64,000 nt of DNA from a bacterium (GCA_020444265.1 JAHLLH010000003.1:62001-126000); one strand, 5' to 3'. Positions 43,007 through 51,537 are shown, counted from the first letter of the stretch. Notes: generated by a model from the letters alone, not told the origin. Numbers and translations are program-made.

Positions 43007-43058
43007 AGCCCCGAGAGGGCAGCTACATGCTCATGTGTAGCCACTCTCTCTCGGGGCT
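43007..43058 (-). terminator. Strong hairpin, probable minus-strand terminator
   Basis: Eleven-base perfect arms AGCCCCGAGAG and CTCTCGGGGCT enclose a smaller stem (CTACA / TGTAG). Read on the minus strand it is followed by TTTGGCTTT and lies between the decayed small frame at 43088-43253 and the gene at 42949. It is most simply a terminator; a structured RNA is possible. Confidence 0.5.
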
Positions 43059-43087
43059 GAATAACTCTCAACGATGATTAACGCCCG

Positions 43088-43253
43088 CTATATGCGCCCC
43101 TTCACGCAAAGCCTGCGATAGTGCTCCCCCAACACAGTGAGCTTACACGCCTTACTCTCGATAGCTGCATGCCACATGTGGGGCGCATCCACGGGCACAA
43201 CAAGGTTTACCCGATTGTACTTCTACCGTACAGCAGATTTTGAGGTATTTCAT
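43088..43253 (-). pseudogene. Small frameshifted frame
   Basis: The downstream frame reads [20 protein letters not shown], then [20 protein letters not shown] and a stop; upstream, in another frame, [12 protein letters not shown] follows an ATG at 43253. One base change would join them into a protein of about 55 residues. There is no good ribosome site. The rest of the gap 43059-43569 shows nothing else that I can support. Confidence 0.3.
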
Positions 43254-43569
43254 AGCAAGGGAGGGTGTTTAGTCAATTCTCGGCTCTGACGCGAGTCGCT
43301 ATAATCGTTTGCGGGTGTTAGAAACAACTCCGAGACCCCGCCAAGTATTTGCAAATCAGTAAAAACATGGAGCTTGCGTAGTAAGCAATATTTAAATGGA
43401 GGAAATGGTCAAGGAAAGTGATTTGTTTTTTACTGTTGCGAGTTGTTGAAGCGGAGACTCTTCGGTAGCTTTGTCTTGCTATTGACTGTCTATTTCTGAG
43501 CAAGCAGGGAACCACAATTGATCGATCATTGTGCTGATATGTATTACGATTGAAATGCGAGGAGGGGGT

Positions 43570-43779
43570 ATGGCCGGAAGAAATGCCATTTACAAGTGCA
43601 ATCGCTGTGGCCACAAGTGGAGGTGGAAGCGCCACCACGATGGGATTGCGCCTACTTGCAAGAATTGTGGTTCATCTGATGTTTCCAGAAAGGACGTCAA
43701 GTCGGGTGGTCGTTTCATAGGTTTTGTCTTTATCATCACAGCGGCCTACGTGGTCTTATGTTTTCTCCTTGGCGGCTAA
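43570..43779 (+). CDS. Small zinc-ribbon membrane protein
   Basis: The 69-residue protein has a zinc ribbon formed by YKCNRCGHKW and PTCKNCGSSDV (two CxxC pairs), then a basic linker and one C-terminal transmembrane helix (FIGFVFIITAAYVVLCFLL). Such tail-anchored zinc ribbons are common small proteins without known function. ATG 43570 sits two bases after the GGAGGGG site, which is close; a longer in-frame start at 43531 is less likely. Confidence 0.6.
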   Translation: MAGRNAIYKCNRCGHKWRWKRHHDGIAPTCKNCGSSDVSRKDVKSGGRFIGFVFIITAAYVVLCFLLGG

Positions 43780-43861
43780 GAAAGCGTGCGAGATTGAACC
43801 CGAGATAGAATGGGGTCATCTGAAGATGACCCCCGCACCGACCTTTGTGACCATCACAAGC

Positions 43862-44092
43862 TTAGTGCTTTGTGTCCCTGGGCGGACACGGATCGTTGCC
43901 GTAGCTGTCCGAATCGCGAATCTGGCCGTTCGGACGATGGATGATCTGCTCGCTGTGATCGTTCTTCGCGATCTCGCGGCCACGGTCGATGGCAGCACCT
44001 TGTGTCGGCAGGATCGCCGATGGGCGCTGCGCGTGTGGGCGTTTGACAGCCCACTGACCGTTGTGAGGTACAACGTGAACATTCTTGGCCAT
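43862..44092 (-). CDS. DUF2188 protein
   Basis: The 76-residue protein reads MAKNVHVVPHNGQWAVKRPH, then TQGAAIDRGREIAKND and IIHRPNGQIRDSDSYGNDP, which is the complete DUF2188 pattern (HVVPH..GWAVK, T..AI..aR.iA, IH...G.I....SYG.DP). The family is small, cytoplasmic and of unknown function. A GGAGG ribosome site lies six bases before the ATG. Two longer overlapping frames on the same strand are shadows. It is divergent from the sigma-like gene. Confidence 0.8.
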   Translation of the reverse strand: MAKNVHVVPHNGQWAVKRPHAQRPSAILPTQGAAIDRGREIAKNDHSEQIIHRPNGQIRDSDSYGNDPCPPRDTKH

Positions 44093-44163
44093 TGACGGCC
44101 TCCATCTGTAGGGGGGATCAGACCATTCTGTCCCTTCACCCTATGGAATTGACGAGATCCGGT

Positions 44164-44203
44164 TTTGTGCCGTGGAGACATGAGAGACATGTCGTGGCAC
44201 AAA
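44164..44203. promoter_or_regulatory. Inverted repeat between DUF2188 and the sigma-like gene
   Basis: Outer arms TTTGTGCC / GGCACAAA (8 bp) and inner arms ACATG / CATGT flank AGAGA. It lies in the 248-base gap between two divergent genes and may be a shared operator; no gene is seen in the gap. Confidence 0.4.
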
Positions 44204-44340
44204 GCGCCAACTGGCCAATTTCTATATATGAGAAGGAGGGACTATTCGAGGGTTCCTCCCACAGATAATTAGGAGCCCATGTGGCGCAAAAGGAAAACTC
44301 AGCAGTTAGTAACACTACCACAATGGAAGGAGAAGTATTT

Positions 44341-44877
44341 ATGGGATTTGATCTCAATGCGTATCAAAAACTCATGGACCAGCAGGATTGGACAACATTA
44401 CGCAACCTGATGCTCCGTGATGGGCCGTCCCCGAACGGCTGGAAAATCAAAGATCCAGGTTTGAAGGAAGAACATGTCTCCGAGGCTATCGCGAAGGTCT
44501 ACACAGGTGACCAGGCTTGGGATGCAACGAAAGGGGCATTGATTACGAAACTCCGCCAGGTACTCTGGAGTGTGATCAGCAACGAGCAAACACGTATGGA
44601 AAATGCTGCTCGGGCCTTCGATGTCCTTGATGAGGATGGTAATATGGTCAACCCAGTTGACCTCGTAGTTAATTCTAATCCAGCCCAGGATGTAGAACTC
44701 GAAACGAGGTTAGAATGGGAAGCCGTGCTCAAGGCAAATGAAAACGATGAGGAAGCGATGATCGTCCTGATGGCAGTAGAGGATGGGTGTCGTGGACCTC
44801 AGGAGTTGAGTGAAGAAACGGGTTATCCCATAAAAACTGTGCGAAATGTGCTGAAACGAATCAGGCGTAAGAGGTAG
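44341..44877 (+). CDS. Sigma-factor-like protein with C-terminal HTH
   Basis: The 178-residue protein has a helical N-terminus with KGALITKLRQVLWSVISNEQ, similar in pattern to sigma region 2 of ECF-like proteins, and a clear C-terminal helix-turn-helix GPQELSEETGYPIKTVRNVL followed by KRIRRKR, as in sigma region 4. It probably binds a promoter or RNA polymerase; this is inferred. ATG 44341 has AGGAG eight bases upstream; an in-frame GTG at 44281 is less likely. It is followed by two genes with short spacing: an unknown coiled-coil protein and an ImmA/IrrE peptidase. Confidence 0.6.
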   Translation: MGFDLNAYQKLMDQQDWTTLRNLMLRDGPSPNGWKIKDPGLKEEHVSEAIAKVYTGDQAWDATKGALITKLRQVLWSVISNEQTRMENAARAFDVLDEDGNMVNPVDLVVNSNPAQDVELETRLEWEAVLKANENDEEAMIVLMAVEDGCRGPQELSEETGYPIKTVRNVLKRIRRKR

Positions 44878-44898
44878 TCCAAAGTAAGGAGGGAGAGT

Positions 44899-45339
44899 AT
44901 GAGCCAGGAAAAACTGAAGTACGGAGAGTTCCTTCGGAACCTGAACGACTCCATAGACGAGGTGTTCTACAGTGACATCGAGGAACAAAAAGCCGTATTG
45001 CGTGAGCTGGGTCATGATCCTGAGAAAGTGATCCGCGAAGGTGCGGAACAGATCGCTTATCTACGTGCAAAGCAGTTGCGAAAGATAAAGGCTGAACGAA
45101 CCCAAGCCTTTCTTGAGAAGATGCAAGAAAAGCTTCGCAGTGTCTCCGAGTCAGCCGGAGTTGCCAGACAGCGATTGGAGGAGTGGCTGTCCGGGGGCGC
45201 AGGAGATCCAGCAATAGCCATGTTTCGAGATTCAACCGCACTTGAAGATGAAGATGTTCGTGCGTTGTTAGAGGACATTGATATGTTGGAAGAGTTTAAG
45301 AGGTTCCTCGAAGATGACGGCAGCGTGGACGGCAAGTAA
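44899..45339 (+). CDS. Helical partner protein of the ImmA/IrrE peptidase
   Basis: The 146-residue protein is highly charged and almost all helix (AEQIAYLRAKQLRKIKAERT, FLEKMQEKLRSVSESAG, LLEDIDMLEEFKRFLEDD). No family is recognised. It sits 21 bases after the sigma-like gene and overlaps the peptidase gene by 26 bases. Small proteins in this position are often the substrate or DNA-binding partner that an ImmA/IrrE peptidase cleaves, so that role is a guess from context. Confidence 0.65.
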   Translation: MSQEKLKYGEFLRNLNDSIDEVFYSDIEEQKAVLRELGHDPEKVIREGAEQIAYLRAKQLRKIKAERTQAFLEKMQEKLRSVSESAGVARQRLEEWLSGGAGDPAIAMFRDSTALEDEDVRALLEDIDMLEEFKRFLEDDGSVDGK

Positions 45340-46102
45340 GCCCGCTAATGAGTCCAGAGCCAGAACGGTGGCTCTGGGCTTTTTGCGCGCAGAACACATC
45401 AAGGACATCACTCTCGAAGACCTCGATGAACTGATGAGGTCACAGAACATTATTGTGCGTTATCGTCCCCTCACGAACGCTGCCTCACAAATCGTCCAGA
45501 AGGGGGCAGCGGCTTTCGTCACAGTCGACTCGGGGATTACCTCACAAGGGAGAAGACGGTTCTGCGTGGTACATGAATTCGGGCACTTCATGCTTGGTCA
45601 CGTTGCAACTGCAATGAGATGTACGGAAGAAAAGTTCCACACCTGGTATCGAACCAACGGCCAAGAAATTGAGGCGAATGCCTTTGCTTCTGAGTTTCTC
45701 ATGCCCGAGGATCTTTACAAAGCCGCAATCGCTGGTCGACCTCCCAAACGAGAGGTGCTCAATAACCTTGCTGACAAATTTGGTGTCTCGATGACGGCAG
45801 CTTGTGTTCGCTACGCTGAGGTAGGGTCACATCCCTGTGTCTTATTCGTGAGTCGTGCGGGGGAAGTCCTTTGGTATCGAGCAAGCCAAGACGCCGTTGG
45901 CAAGCACCTGCGTCGTGGAGATAAGGTGAGTTCGTGGAGTGCGGCTGGGCAGTACTATGCGGACGGGGAGATGGACGAATCTGACGATCTCGTTGACTAT
46001 CATGCCTGGTTTGTTGATGACGATGAGGGGCAGCGAATTCACGAGACGCCGATATTCATGCCTGCAGTAAACACAGTTCTCAGTATGGTCTGGTTTGAGT
46101 AA
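45314..46102 (+). CDS. ImmA/IrrE-type zinc metallopeptidase
   Basis: The 262-residue protein carries the zinc-peptidase motif VVHEFGHFMLGH (HExxH with H further on), then EANAFASEFLMPEDLYKAAI, all typical of ImmA/IrrE. These enzymes cleave repressors or anti-regulators in response to stress or phage. The start ATG 45314 (GAGG upstream) lies inside the preceding gene. The C-terminal half (VLFVSRAGEVLWYRASQDAV) is not assigned. With the sigma-like and helical proteins it forms a plausible three-part regulatory switch. Confidence 0.85.
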   Translation: MTAAWTASKPANESRARTVALGFLRAEHIKDITLEDLDELMRSQNIIVRYRPLTNAASQIVQKGAAAFVTVDSGITSQGRRRFCVVHEFGHFMLGHVATAMRCTEEKFHTWYRTNGQEIEANAFASEFLMPEDLYKAAIAGRPPKREVLNNLADKFGVSMTAACVRYAEVGSHPCVLFVSRAGEVLWYRASQDAVGKHLRRGDKVSSWSAAGQYYADGEMDESDDLVDYHAWFVDDDEGQRIHETPIFMPAVNTVLSMVWFE

Positions 46103-46130
46103 GGTGAGCGGACTCGGGCAGAGGTGATAG

Positions 46131-47186
46131 ATGGGGGCAGCCGTGAAAGAGTTTTACACCAGAATCTGCAATAACTCTCAAGGTTGGCAGCAGCCTACTG
46201 GTCTCGACGAGAAGCAGGAGTCGAAGGAGTCTTATACATCCAAGCATGGGTTCGGTCACGAGGAGTGGCTGTTCAACCCGAAATTTCAGATTGATGGGTT
46301 TCAATATGGGATGATAGAAGGGTTTCGGATATCGCACAAATTACAGCAAGGGGAAGTTGTAAAAGTCTACCTCTACACAATTGTTCCTGTGGTTGGTAAA
46401 GGCGATAGAATTCGTTTATACGTGGGGACAATTAACAAATGTGAAATTCTTGGGGCTAATGAGGCTGTAAAAGCTATCGAAAAGTTTGATGAAAAAAGTC
46501 TTATAGATCTTATGATAGGGCATGTTAAGCAACTCAAGGCAGATATTAAACCATTTAAAAATCGATACTCCTCACCACTTTCTATTTTCAATATCCGTTT
46601 TCGCATGGAAGATGTTGATCTTTACGATCCTCCAGTATCAGCAGATCCAAGGGACCCCATCTTTACCTACAATCGGTACAGAATCGTAGGTAAGAAGCCA
46701 TCGGATACTCCAAACATTCCCCATTCTCGTCATGTTCACTCTCAAGGATCAACTGAACCTCTTGATCTTTCAAAGCCCAGGGTCTCCTACCATAAGCCCA
46801 TAGTTCAGAATGGTACTCGAGATCTGATGCACAGTGAAATCCAGAATGATCTGCTTCTCCAACTTCAGAAGAAGTACGGGAAAGCAAAGGTGAAGCGGGA
46901 AGAATATGATGTAGATGTACTCATTAAACAGCAGGACAAGTGGGTTTTTATCGAGATCAAGAATGAGACTACTGCCCGACAGGCTATACGACTTGCTATC
47001 GGGCAGCTACTCGAGTACTGCTACTATTACCCCGAGATCGAGCATCCGCCAGCTGAGTTCTACATTGTGAATCCGGCTCCTCTAAAACCAGAGGACACCG
47101 CGTATCTGAAGCTACTTAACACGCTTTATAGGCTCAGAGTAGAGTATCGGAAACACATGCCAGGTTCCGACAATATTAATATCTGA
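46131..47186 (+). CDS. PD-(D/E)XK nuclease with an N-terminal unknown domain
   Basis: The 351-residue protein ends in a restriction-like nuclease: LMHSEIQNDLLLQLQKKYG, VKREEYDVDVLIKQQDKW (Asp) and VFIEIKNETTARQAIRLAIG (ExK, Gln), then QLLEYCYYY. Residues 1-200 form a separate domain with SKHGFGHEEWLFNPKFQIDG and VVKVYLYTIVPVVGKGDRI; this GHEEWLF pattern recurs, from memory, in front of nucleases and may sense DNA or a modified base. It is the last gene before the right end of the island, 28 bases after the peptidase gene. A role as a restriction enzyme is inferred. Confidence 0.78.
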   Translation: MGAAVKEFYTRICNNSQGWQQPTGLDEKQESKESYTSKHGFGHEEWLFNPKFQIDGFQYGMIEGFRISHKLQQGEVVKVYLYTIVPVVGKGDRIRLYVGTINKCEILGANEAVKAIEKFDEKSLIDLMIGHVKQLKADIKPFKNRYSSPLSIFNIRFRMEDVDLYDPPVSADPRDPIFTYNRYRIVGKKPSDTPNIPHSRHVHSQGSTEPLDLSKPRVSYHKPIVQNGTRDLMHSEIQNDLLLQLQKKYGKAKVKREEYDVDVLIKQQDKWVFIEIKNETTARQAIRLAIGQLLEYCYYYPEIEHPPAEFYIVNPAPLKPEDTAYLKLLNTLYRLRVEYRKHMPGSDNINI

Positions 47187-47226
47187 GTTGGAAGCTGTAA
47201 GCAGTAACACGTCGCTGAGTTTATCC

Positions 47227-47335
47227 TGGGTACAAACGAGGTACACTCAAGGGTGAAAAACGAGGATAGAGGGTGATCGGGGAGGATAAATCGAACGAGA
47301 GTTCAACAAGTATTTGTCTATCCTGAATGATCCTC
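47227..47335 (+). repeat. Island right-end sequence (copy of 31734-31860)
   Basis: It contains GAGGTACACT at 47238-47247, the 10-mer also found near the left end and at the internal copy, and TGAAAAACG. It lies between the nuclease gene and attR, and is a candidate integrase arm-binding region. No gene is seen in 47187-47479 apart from this repeat, attR and the terminator. Confidence 0.55.
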
Positions 47336-47364
47336 ATTTATCGTAAGTTATTGTAAACACAGGT

Positions 47365-47407
47365 CTCTTAATCCGTTGGTTCGGGGTTCGAGTCCCTGAT
47401 GGCGCAC
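47365..47407 (+). repeat. attR: 43-bp direct repeat, right copy
   Basis: Identical over 43 bases to 11317-11359. It is the displaced 3' half of the host tRNA-Lys gene. It continues with CA, so the original tRNA gene encoded its CCA end; the left copy continues with T. It is not a complete tRNA. Confidence 0.95.
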
Positions 47408-47417
47408 CAGTATTTTC

Positions 47418-47451
47418 AAGGGCTTACGGAGAAATTCGTGAGCCTTTTTTC
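47418..47451 (+). terminator. Original tRNA-Lys terminator, now orphaned
   Basis: An 11-bp stem with two G-T type pairs (AAGGGCTTACG with CGTGAGCCTTT) is followed by six T. It lies right after attR, so it was the host terminator before integration. Confidence 0.65.
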
Positions 47452-47479
47452 TGTGGGTGGTTCGAATAACGTGTCTGGA

Positions 47480-48262
47480 TCAATCAGTAGCGGGTTGGCG
47501 AACATAGAGGGCCAGGTTGGCGCTATTGTCTGTGACTACATAAAGAGTGTCATGGACGAGGGCAAGACCTTCAGGGGATGAGATTTTCTCGAGATCATGG
47601 GCCGAAAGGATGGTCCCATCCTCTATGATCAGTGTGACAGATTCGTCCTCGTCACTCAAGACGAGCAGGGAATCGCCGCCGAGTGACGTCAGGTCTGAGT
47701 AGTCCGATGCAAAACCCAATTCCATCTCTTCCTGGATGGTGCCATCCATATCCACTCTCAGTAGCAGGCCAGGATCAGATTCTTTCAACAGGTAGAGGCA
47801 ATCCTGATCGGGACGATAGCTGATCCCCTCGAACCCATGATTGCCGCCGTAAATCAGGCTGTCGAATTGAAACGTATTGAGATAGTGGCCGTCAGCATCG
47901 AGATGGTAGACGGCTGCGGTACGTTCTTCCGTCACATAAAACGATCCATCCTGCGGATCGATGGTAATGGCTTCAAGGTCGGCACCGACCCAGGGAAGGG
48001 TTTGGAGCACAATACCCTTCTTTGAAAGGGCATGCAACTGGCCGGTGTTGTCGCTGACAATCCAGAAGCGTTCACGTGCCTCATCGTAGACGAGGCCGGA
48101 TGGTTCGGGGATTGTCAGGTCATATTCTTCGATCTGGACCCATGTGTAGGTTGAGTCTACGGGCCCTGGTTTGACGGGATCGCCATTTCCAGACCCACAA
48201 CAGAGCAGCAGGAGAGAGATCCCGCTTACCAAAAGCGCAAGGGATACATTGTTGGGCTTCAT
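47480..48262 (-). CDS. SdiA-regulated-like beta-propeller lipoprotein
   Basis: The 260-residue protein has a lipoprotein signal (LLVSGISLLLLCCGSGNG) and then propeller-like repeats: IPEPSGLVYDEARERFWIVS, LEAITIDPQDGSFYVTEERT, FEGISYRPDQDCLYLLKE and SPEGLALVHDTLYVVTDNSA. This matches the SdiA-regulated/esterase-like phytase-like family of secreted beta-propellers. Enzyme activity is unproven. It is the second gene of a minus-strand pair, overlapping the lamin-tail gene by 4 bases. Confidence 0.78.
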   Translation of the reverse strand: MKPNNVSLALLVSGISLLLLCCGSGNGDPVKPGPVDSTYTWVQIEEYDLTIPEPSGLVYDEARERFWIVSDNTGQLHALSKKGIVLQTLPWVGADLEAITIDPQDGSFYVTEERTAAVYHLDADGHYLNTFQFDSLIYGGNHGFEGISYRPDQDCLYLLKESDPGLLLRVDMDGTIQEEMELGFASDYSDLTSLGGDSLLVLSDEDESVTLIIEDGTILSAHDLEKISSPEGLALVHDTLYVVTDNSANLALYVRQPATD

Positions 48263-49584
48263 GGCGCGTTACTCGTGCCTGGGGTAGGTGTACTCAGGAA
48301 GACCCAATTTGAGCTGCCATCCGGCACACGGCCCTCAGAGATATCCTCCTCCTGCGCGTCAAAAGTATAGCTGTCGATCATCACATTTTCGTTCTGATCA
48401 GATGCATGCAGAAGAATCGACTCGCCATCCGCACTCAGTTTGAAATTCGTATGCAACGCACCCTCTTCCACCTCATTATCCGCCCAGATCAGCAAAAAAC
48501 CGCCCGCTGGAATGGTCGTTGTGGCAGGATTATCCATTGGGAACTGGAAGATGTAGGGGTCGCTGGGTGTGTCGGAGAGGTACATACCGGCAACATCAAT
48601 GGCCACAGAGCCGGAATTATACAGTTCGATCCAGTCATCGAAATCACCCGCTTCATCACTGTGGGTGCCCCCGTTTGAGGCGAGGAACTCATTGATGAAA
48701 ATCGGTGGGGCATAGTCCGTAACAGGGATTGAATAGGAGTAATTGCTGGCGGGTGCGAACTGCGGGTCGGTGACGGATAGACCTTCAACGTCCGCTACCG
48801 CAACATAGTAACGTACGATGGCGCCACGGTCTTGACCTGGCAGGAAGGCTTTCCAATCGCCATCATCTTCTGCCATCGTTATTACCTCAAACGGTCCATC
48901 TCCAACAGAATAGCTTAGAGTGGCAGATTCAATCGTTTTGTCATCAAAACCCTCAACGTGAACCAGAACTGCCTGACCTTCACGAGGGACAACAGGAGTA
49001 TGCTGGACCTCTGTGACGACGGGTTCCAAATTGTCGATGGGCACATTATTCGGGCTACCTGGGCTTGGAACGTTCAGAAAGTGCCAATCAGAACTACCGT
49101 TTGGCGAACGGCCCATGCTGATGTTCGAATACTGGTGTTCATAATGGACCAGATCCATTGGTGTCCCATCCGGTTTGAACAGCCCAATATCTTCGCCATT
49201 GTCACTGAGGCCAAAATCAACATGCAGTACGCCCTGAAGGGTATCACTGTCCGCCCACAGGACAAGATAGCCGCCAGCAGGAATGGTCGTCAGGTCAGGT
49301 TGATTGTCCGGGATTCGCCACTTTGTCGGCTCGGCTGGGTCATCAGTAACTGTATACCCACCAATGTCTGCTTCGACCGAGCCACGATTGTAAATCTCGA
49401 ACCAATCATCATAATCACCATATTCATCTACGACTGTGGAATCGTTCTTCGCGATAAACTCGTTGATCACCAAGTCGATGGTCTCATCTCCAGGGGTTGG
49501 ATTTGATGGATTGTCGTCATTGGAGCAACCGACCAGGAAAAGAAAGAGACCAGGAAGTGCATAAGAAAGAAAACGGCGATACAT
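48259..49584 (-). CDS. Lipoprotein with two lamin-tail domains
   Basis: A signal with lipobox (FLFLVGCSND) starts the 441-residue protein. Two lamin-tail domains follow, recognisable as INEFIAKNDSTVVDEYGDYD...WFEIYNRGS near residue 40 and INEFLASNGGTHSDEAGDFD...WIELYNSGS near residue 300, with an Ig-like stretch between (EGQAVLVHVEGFDDKTIESA). Such domains are found on secreted surface and nuclease or CotH-linked proteins, and the CotH gene at 57008 also ends in one. It is divergent from the beta-helix lipoprotein gene. Confidence 0.85.
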   Translation of the reverse strand: MYRRFLSYALPGLFLFLVGCSNDDNPSNPTPGDETIDLVINEFIAKNDSTVVDEYGDYDDWFEIYNRGSVEADIGGYTVTDDPAEPTKWRIPDNQPDLTTIPAGGYLVLWADSDTLQGVLHVDFGLSDNGEDIGLFKPDGTPMDLVHYEHQYSNISMGRSPNGSSDWHFLNVPSPGSPNNVPIDNLEPVVTEVQHTPVVPREGQAVLVHVEGFDDKTIESATLSYSVGDGPFEVITMAEDDGDWKAFLPGQDRGAIVRYYVAVADVEGLSVTDPQFAPASNYSYSIPVTDYAPPIFINEFLASNGGTHSDEAGDFDDWIELYNSGSVAIDVAGMYLSDTPSDPYIFQFPMDNPATTTIPAGGFLLIWADNEVEEGALHTNFKLSADGESILLHASDQNENVMIDSYTFDAQEEDISEGRVPDGSSNWVFLSTPTPGTSNAP

Positions 49585-49717
49585 GGGGACTCCGATCCAT
49601 CAACAGTTGGCTGTTCGCGGGGAAGTAGAAGTATATAACCCTCATATCCACATGGGTGACAACGGGTCTGTATATTTTAATATAGTGTGATTAGAAACAG
49701 AAAAGACAGGATCAGGA

Positions 49718-51286
49718 ATGGAAGCATTGAACCTTAGGTACAGGTGGGTCTACTTCAGTTCCAAAGGAGTAATAGCAGGTTTTCTGCTTTTCCTTGCAAC
49801 CCTTGTCTCGTTGTCAGGATGCGACAAAAACCCTGCGGACCCAAAAAATTCAGATCCTCCATCATCCGATTATCAAATCATTGCCCCACTTCAAGCTATT
49901 CGTGGATCGTCCATACCGGTCCTGGTCCGGGATCATGGAGCCCAACCCCGTCGTTCAGGAAGTTATTCGGAAACAATCTCTCTTTCGGGAGCAGTATCTG
50001 AAAATTCGGACCTCGTTCTCATGCGTCGTGGAGCTGGCCTGACAATGGTTACAGCAGGGCAGGGGAGCGAAGCAGGAGTTGGGGTGGATGGAGTGGAATG
50101 CTTTATTACTCTCATTCCTGAAGAATCGAATGGACAAACCTTTGCTTCAGAAACATTGAGTGGGGCGAGCCTCCGGTGGTCCGCTGGTGAAATCGTAACC
50201 ATTCAGGGAGAAGTGACCATCTCGGCTGGCGACGAACTCATTCTCGAGCCGGGAGTACTGGTCCGGATGGGAGCACTGGCGGAACTCAACGTGGAGGGGA
50301 CATTATCCATCCAGGGGAAATCCGACTCCCTGGTTAGCTTCATGCCGCTCATCGAAGGGGAACCCTGGGGCGAAATCAACTGCAATGGTGGCAACATGGT
50401 GGCTTCATGGGCCTTGTTCACAGGTGGTGGAGGAAACGAACAGAAAGCGTTTGGTCACTCGGACAGTCAGCCTGTTTTGCGGTGCTTTGAAGGGCGATTA
50501 ACAGCTACAAACCTGTTTCTGCTCAACAATCCGGGTAAAGCAATTGGCTCGAGCGATGGCATCGTCCAGCTCGATTCCTGTGTGATCAGCCGTTGTGATA
50601 CAGGTGGTGAGTATCGTCGAAGTCTCGTTATCATTCAGGATTCCTGGTATTTCGACATCCCGGATACGACAACAAGTCTCGTAGATGACGACAATGACGC
50701 CGGATATTTTAACGGTCCTTGGAGCGATGGGGAGGAGGAGTCGGTTGTGCGGAGGTCTATTTTTGTGCGTGGCAAGGATGATGCAATCGACCACAATGGT
50801 GCAAACCTTCGTGTCGAGGATTGTGTGATTGATGACTTCGATCACGAAGGAATCGCCTGTTCAAATGAAAACACAGCAACCATCCTAAATACCCTTATTA
50901 TCGCTTGCGGGCAGGGGATTGAAGCGGGTTACGGTGCACCGACTGTTACCGTAGATCACTGCACGCTCGTTGGAAACGGAGTAGGGTTGCGTTTCGGTGA
51001 TGAATACCTCTGGGGAGAACACATGGGGACATTGGCCGTCACCAACAGCATCTCACAGGACAATACGGAGCACGATGTTTTTGACTATGATCCAAATCTT
51101 GAGGGGCCATCTGGTCGGATCACAATTACTTACAGCATTGTAAATACAGCTCAGTATGATACCCTGACAGGAAATCTTGCAGGTTTGGCACTCTTCACAC
51201 CCGATTTCCTCCTTCAACCCGGTTCGGTCGGTATTGGCATGGCATCTGATGGCAGCAACATGGGAATATCACCGGATCACCCCTGA
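49718..51286 (+). CDS. Right-handed beta-helix lipoprotein
   Basis: The 522-residue protein has a lipoprotein signal (FLLFLATLVSLSGCDKNPAD) and many short strand-turn repeats of a parallel beta-helix: VTISAGDELILEPGVLVRMG, ELNVEGTLSIQGKSDSLVSF, AIDHNGANLRVEDCVIDDF and TVTVDHCTLVGNGVGLRFG. It is probably a surface carbohydrate- or metal-linked adhesin or lyase-like protein; no catalytic residues are clear. The CotH protein at 54052 contains a similar beta-helix, which suggests a common surface function. A possible promoter (GTGACA, TATAGT, 19-base spacer) lies near 49650-49690. Confidence 0.78.
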   Translation: MEALNLRYRWVYFSSKGVIAGFLLFLATLVSLSGCDKNPADPKNSDPPSSDYQIIAPLQAIRGSSIPVLVRDHGAQPRRSGSYSETISLSGAVSENSDLVLMRRGAGLTMVTAGQGSEAGVGVDGVECFITLIPEESNGQTFASETLSGASLRWSAGEIVTIQGEVTISAGDELILEPGVLVRMGALAELNVEGTLSIQGKSDSLVSFMPLIEGEPWGEINCNGGNMVASWALFTGGGGNEQKAFGHSDSQPVLRCFEGRLTATNLFLLNNPGKAIGSSDGIVQLDSCVISRCDTGGEYRRSLVIIQDSWYFDIPDTTTSLVDDDNDAGYFNGPWSDGEEESVVRRSIFVRGKDDAIDHNGANLRVEDCVIDDFDHEGIACSNENTATILNTLIIACGQGIEAGYGAPTVTVDHCTLVGNGVGLRFGDEYLWGEHMGTLAVTNSISQDNTEHDVFDYDPNLEGPSGRITITYSIVNTAQYDTLTGNLAGLALFTPDFLLQPGSVGIGMASDGSNMGISPDHP

Positions 51287-51318
51287 AAGCACTCGAGTCT
51301 GAAATCAACATCATTGTG

Positions 51319-51347
51319 TTGTTAGGATTGTATTAGTATTATATAAC
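51319..51347 (+). promoter_or_regulatory. Sigma-70-type promoter of the HlyD/VTC/DUF4956 operon
   Basis: A -35 box TTGTTA and a -10 box TATAAC are separated by exactly 17 bases. The predicted transcript start near 51355 leaves a leader of about 185 bases before the first gene at 51538. I see no gene in that leader. Confidence 0.6.
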
Positions 51348-51537
51348 GATACGGTTCTACCGTTACTGATGATCGAACTACAGCCGGTGCATCAATTTGC
51401 CCAGTCTGGACATCATCAGTTTGGTAAAGAATCAGCACATTCCTCCCCGCAGACACTTCAGCCGCAGGAAGACCTTTTTGACTGCTGCAAGGGCTGAGTG
51501 CGAGCGGACCTTGGAATTCTGGATACTTGGCGAATAG

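Larger units (their letters stand above)
11317..47364. mobile_element. Integrated genomic island in tRNA-Lys (about 36 kb)
   Basis: The segment lies between two perfect 43-bp copies of the tRNA-Lys 3' half (11317-11359 and 47365-47407). It begins with a tyrosine integrase next to the tRNA and an excisionase-like gene. Its gene content is accessory: restriction, helicase, nuclease, ABC transporter and many unknown genes, with more variable base composition than the flanks. Each end has its own terminator behind the tRNA end. No conjugation or virion genes were found, so it is best called an integrative, possibly mobilisable, defence island. A degenerate right-end copy at 31734-31860 suggests it was assembled from two parts. 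Confidence 0.92.

Noticed and set aside
43007-43253. Retron-type structured RNA
   Set aside because: The hairpin is strong, but no reverse transcriptase is encoded nearby and a terminator reading is simpler.
47365-47407. Second tRNA gene
   Set aside because: Only the 3' half from the anticodon loop is present; it is attR.
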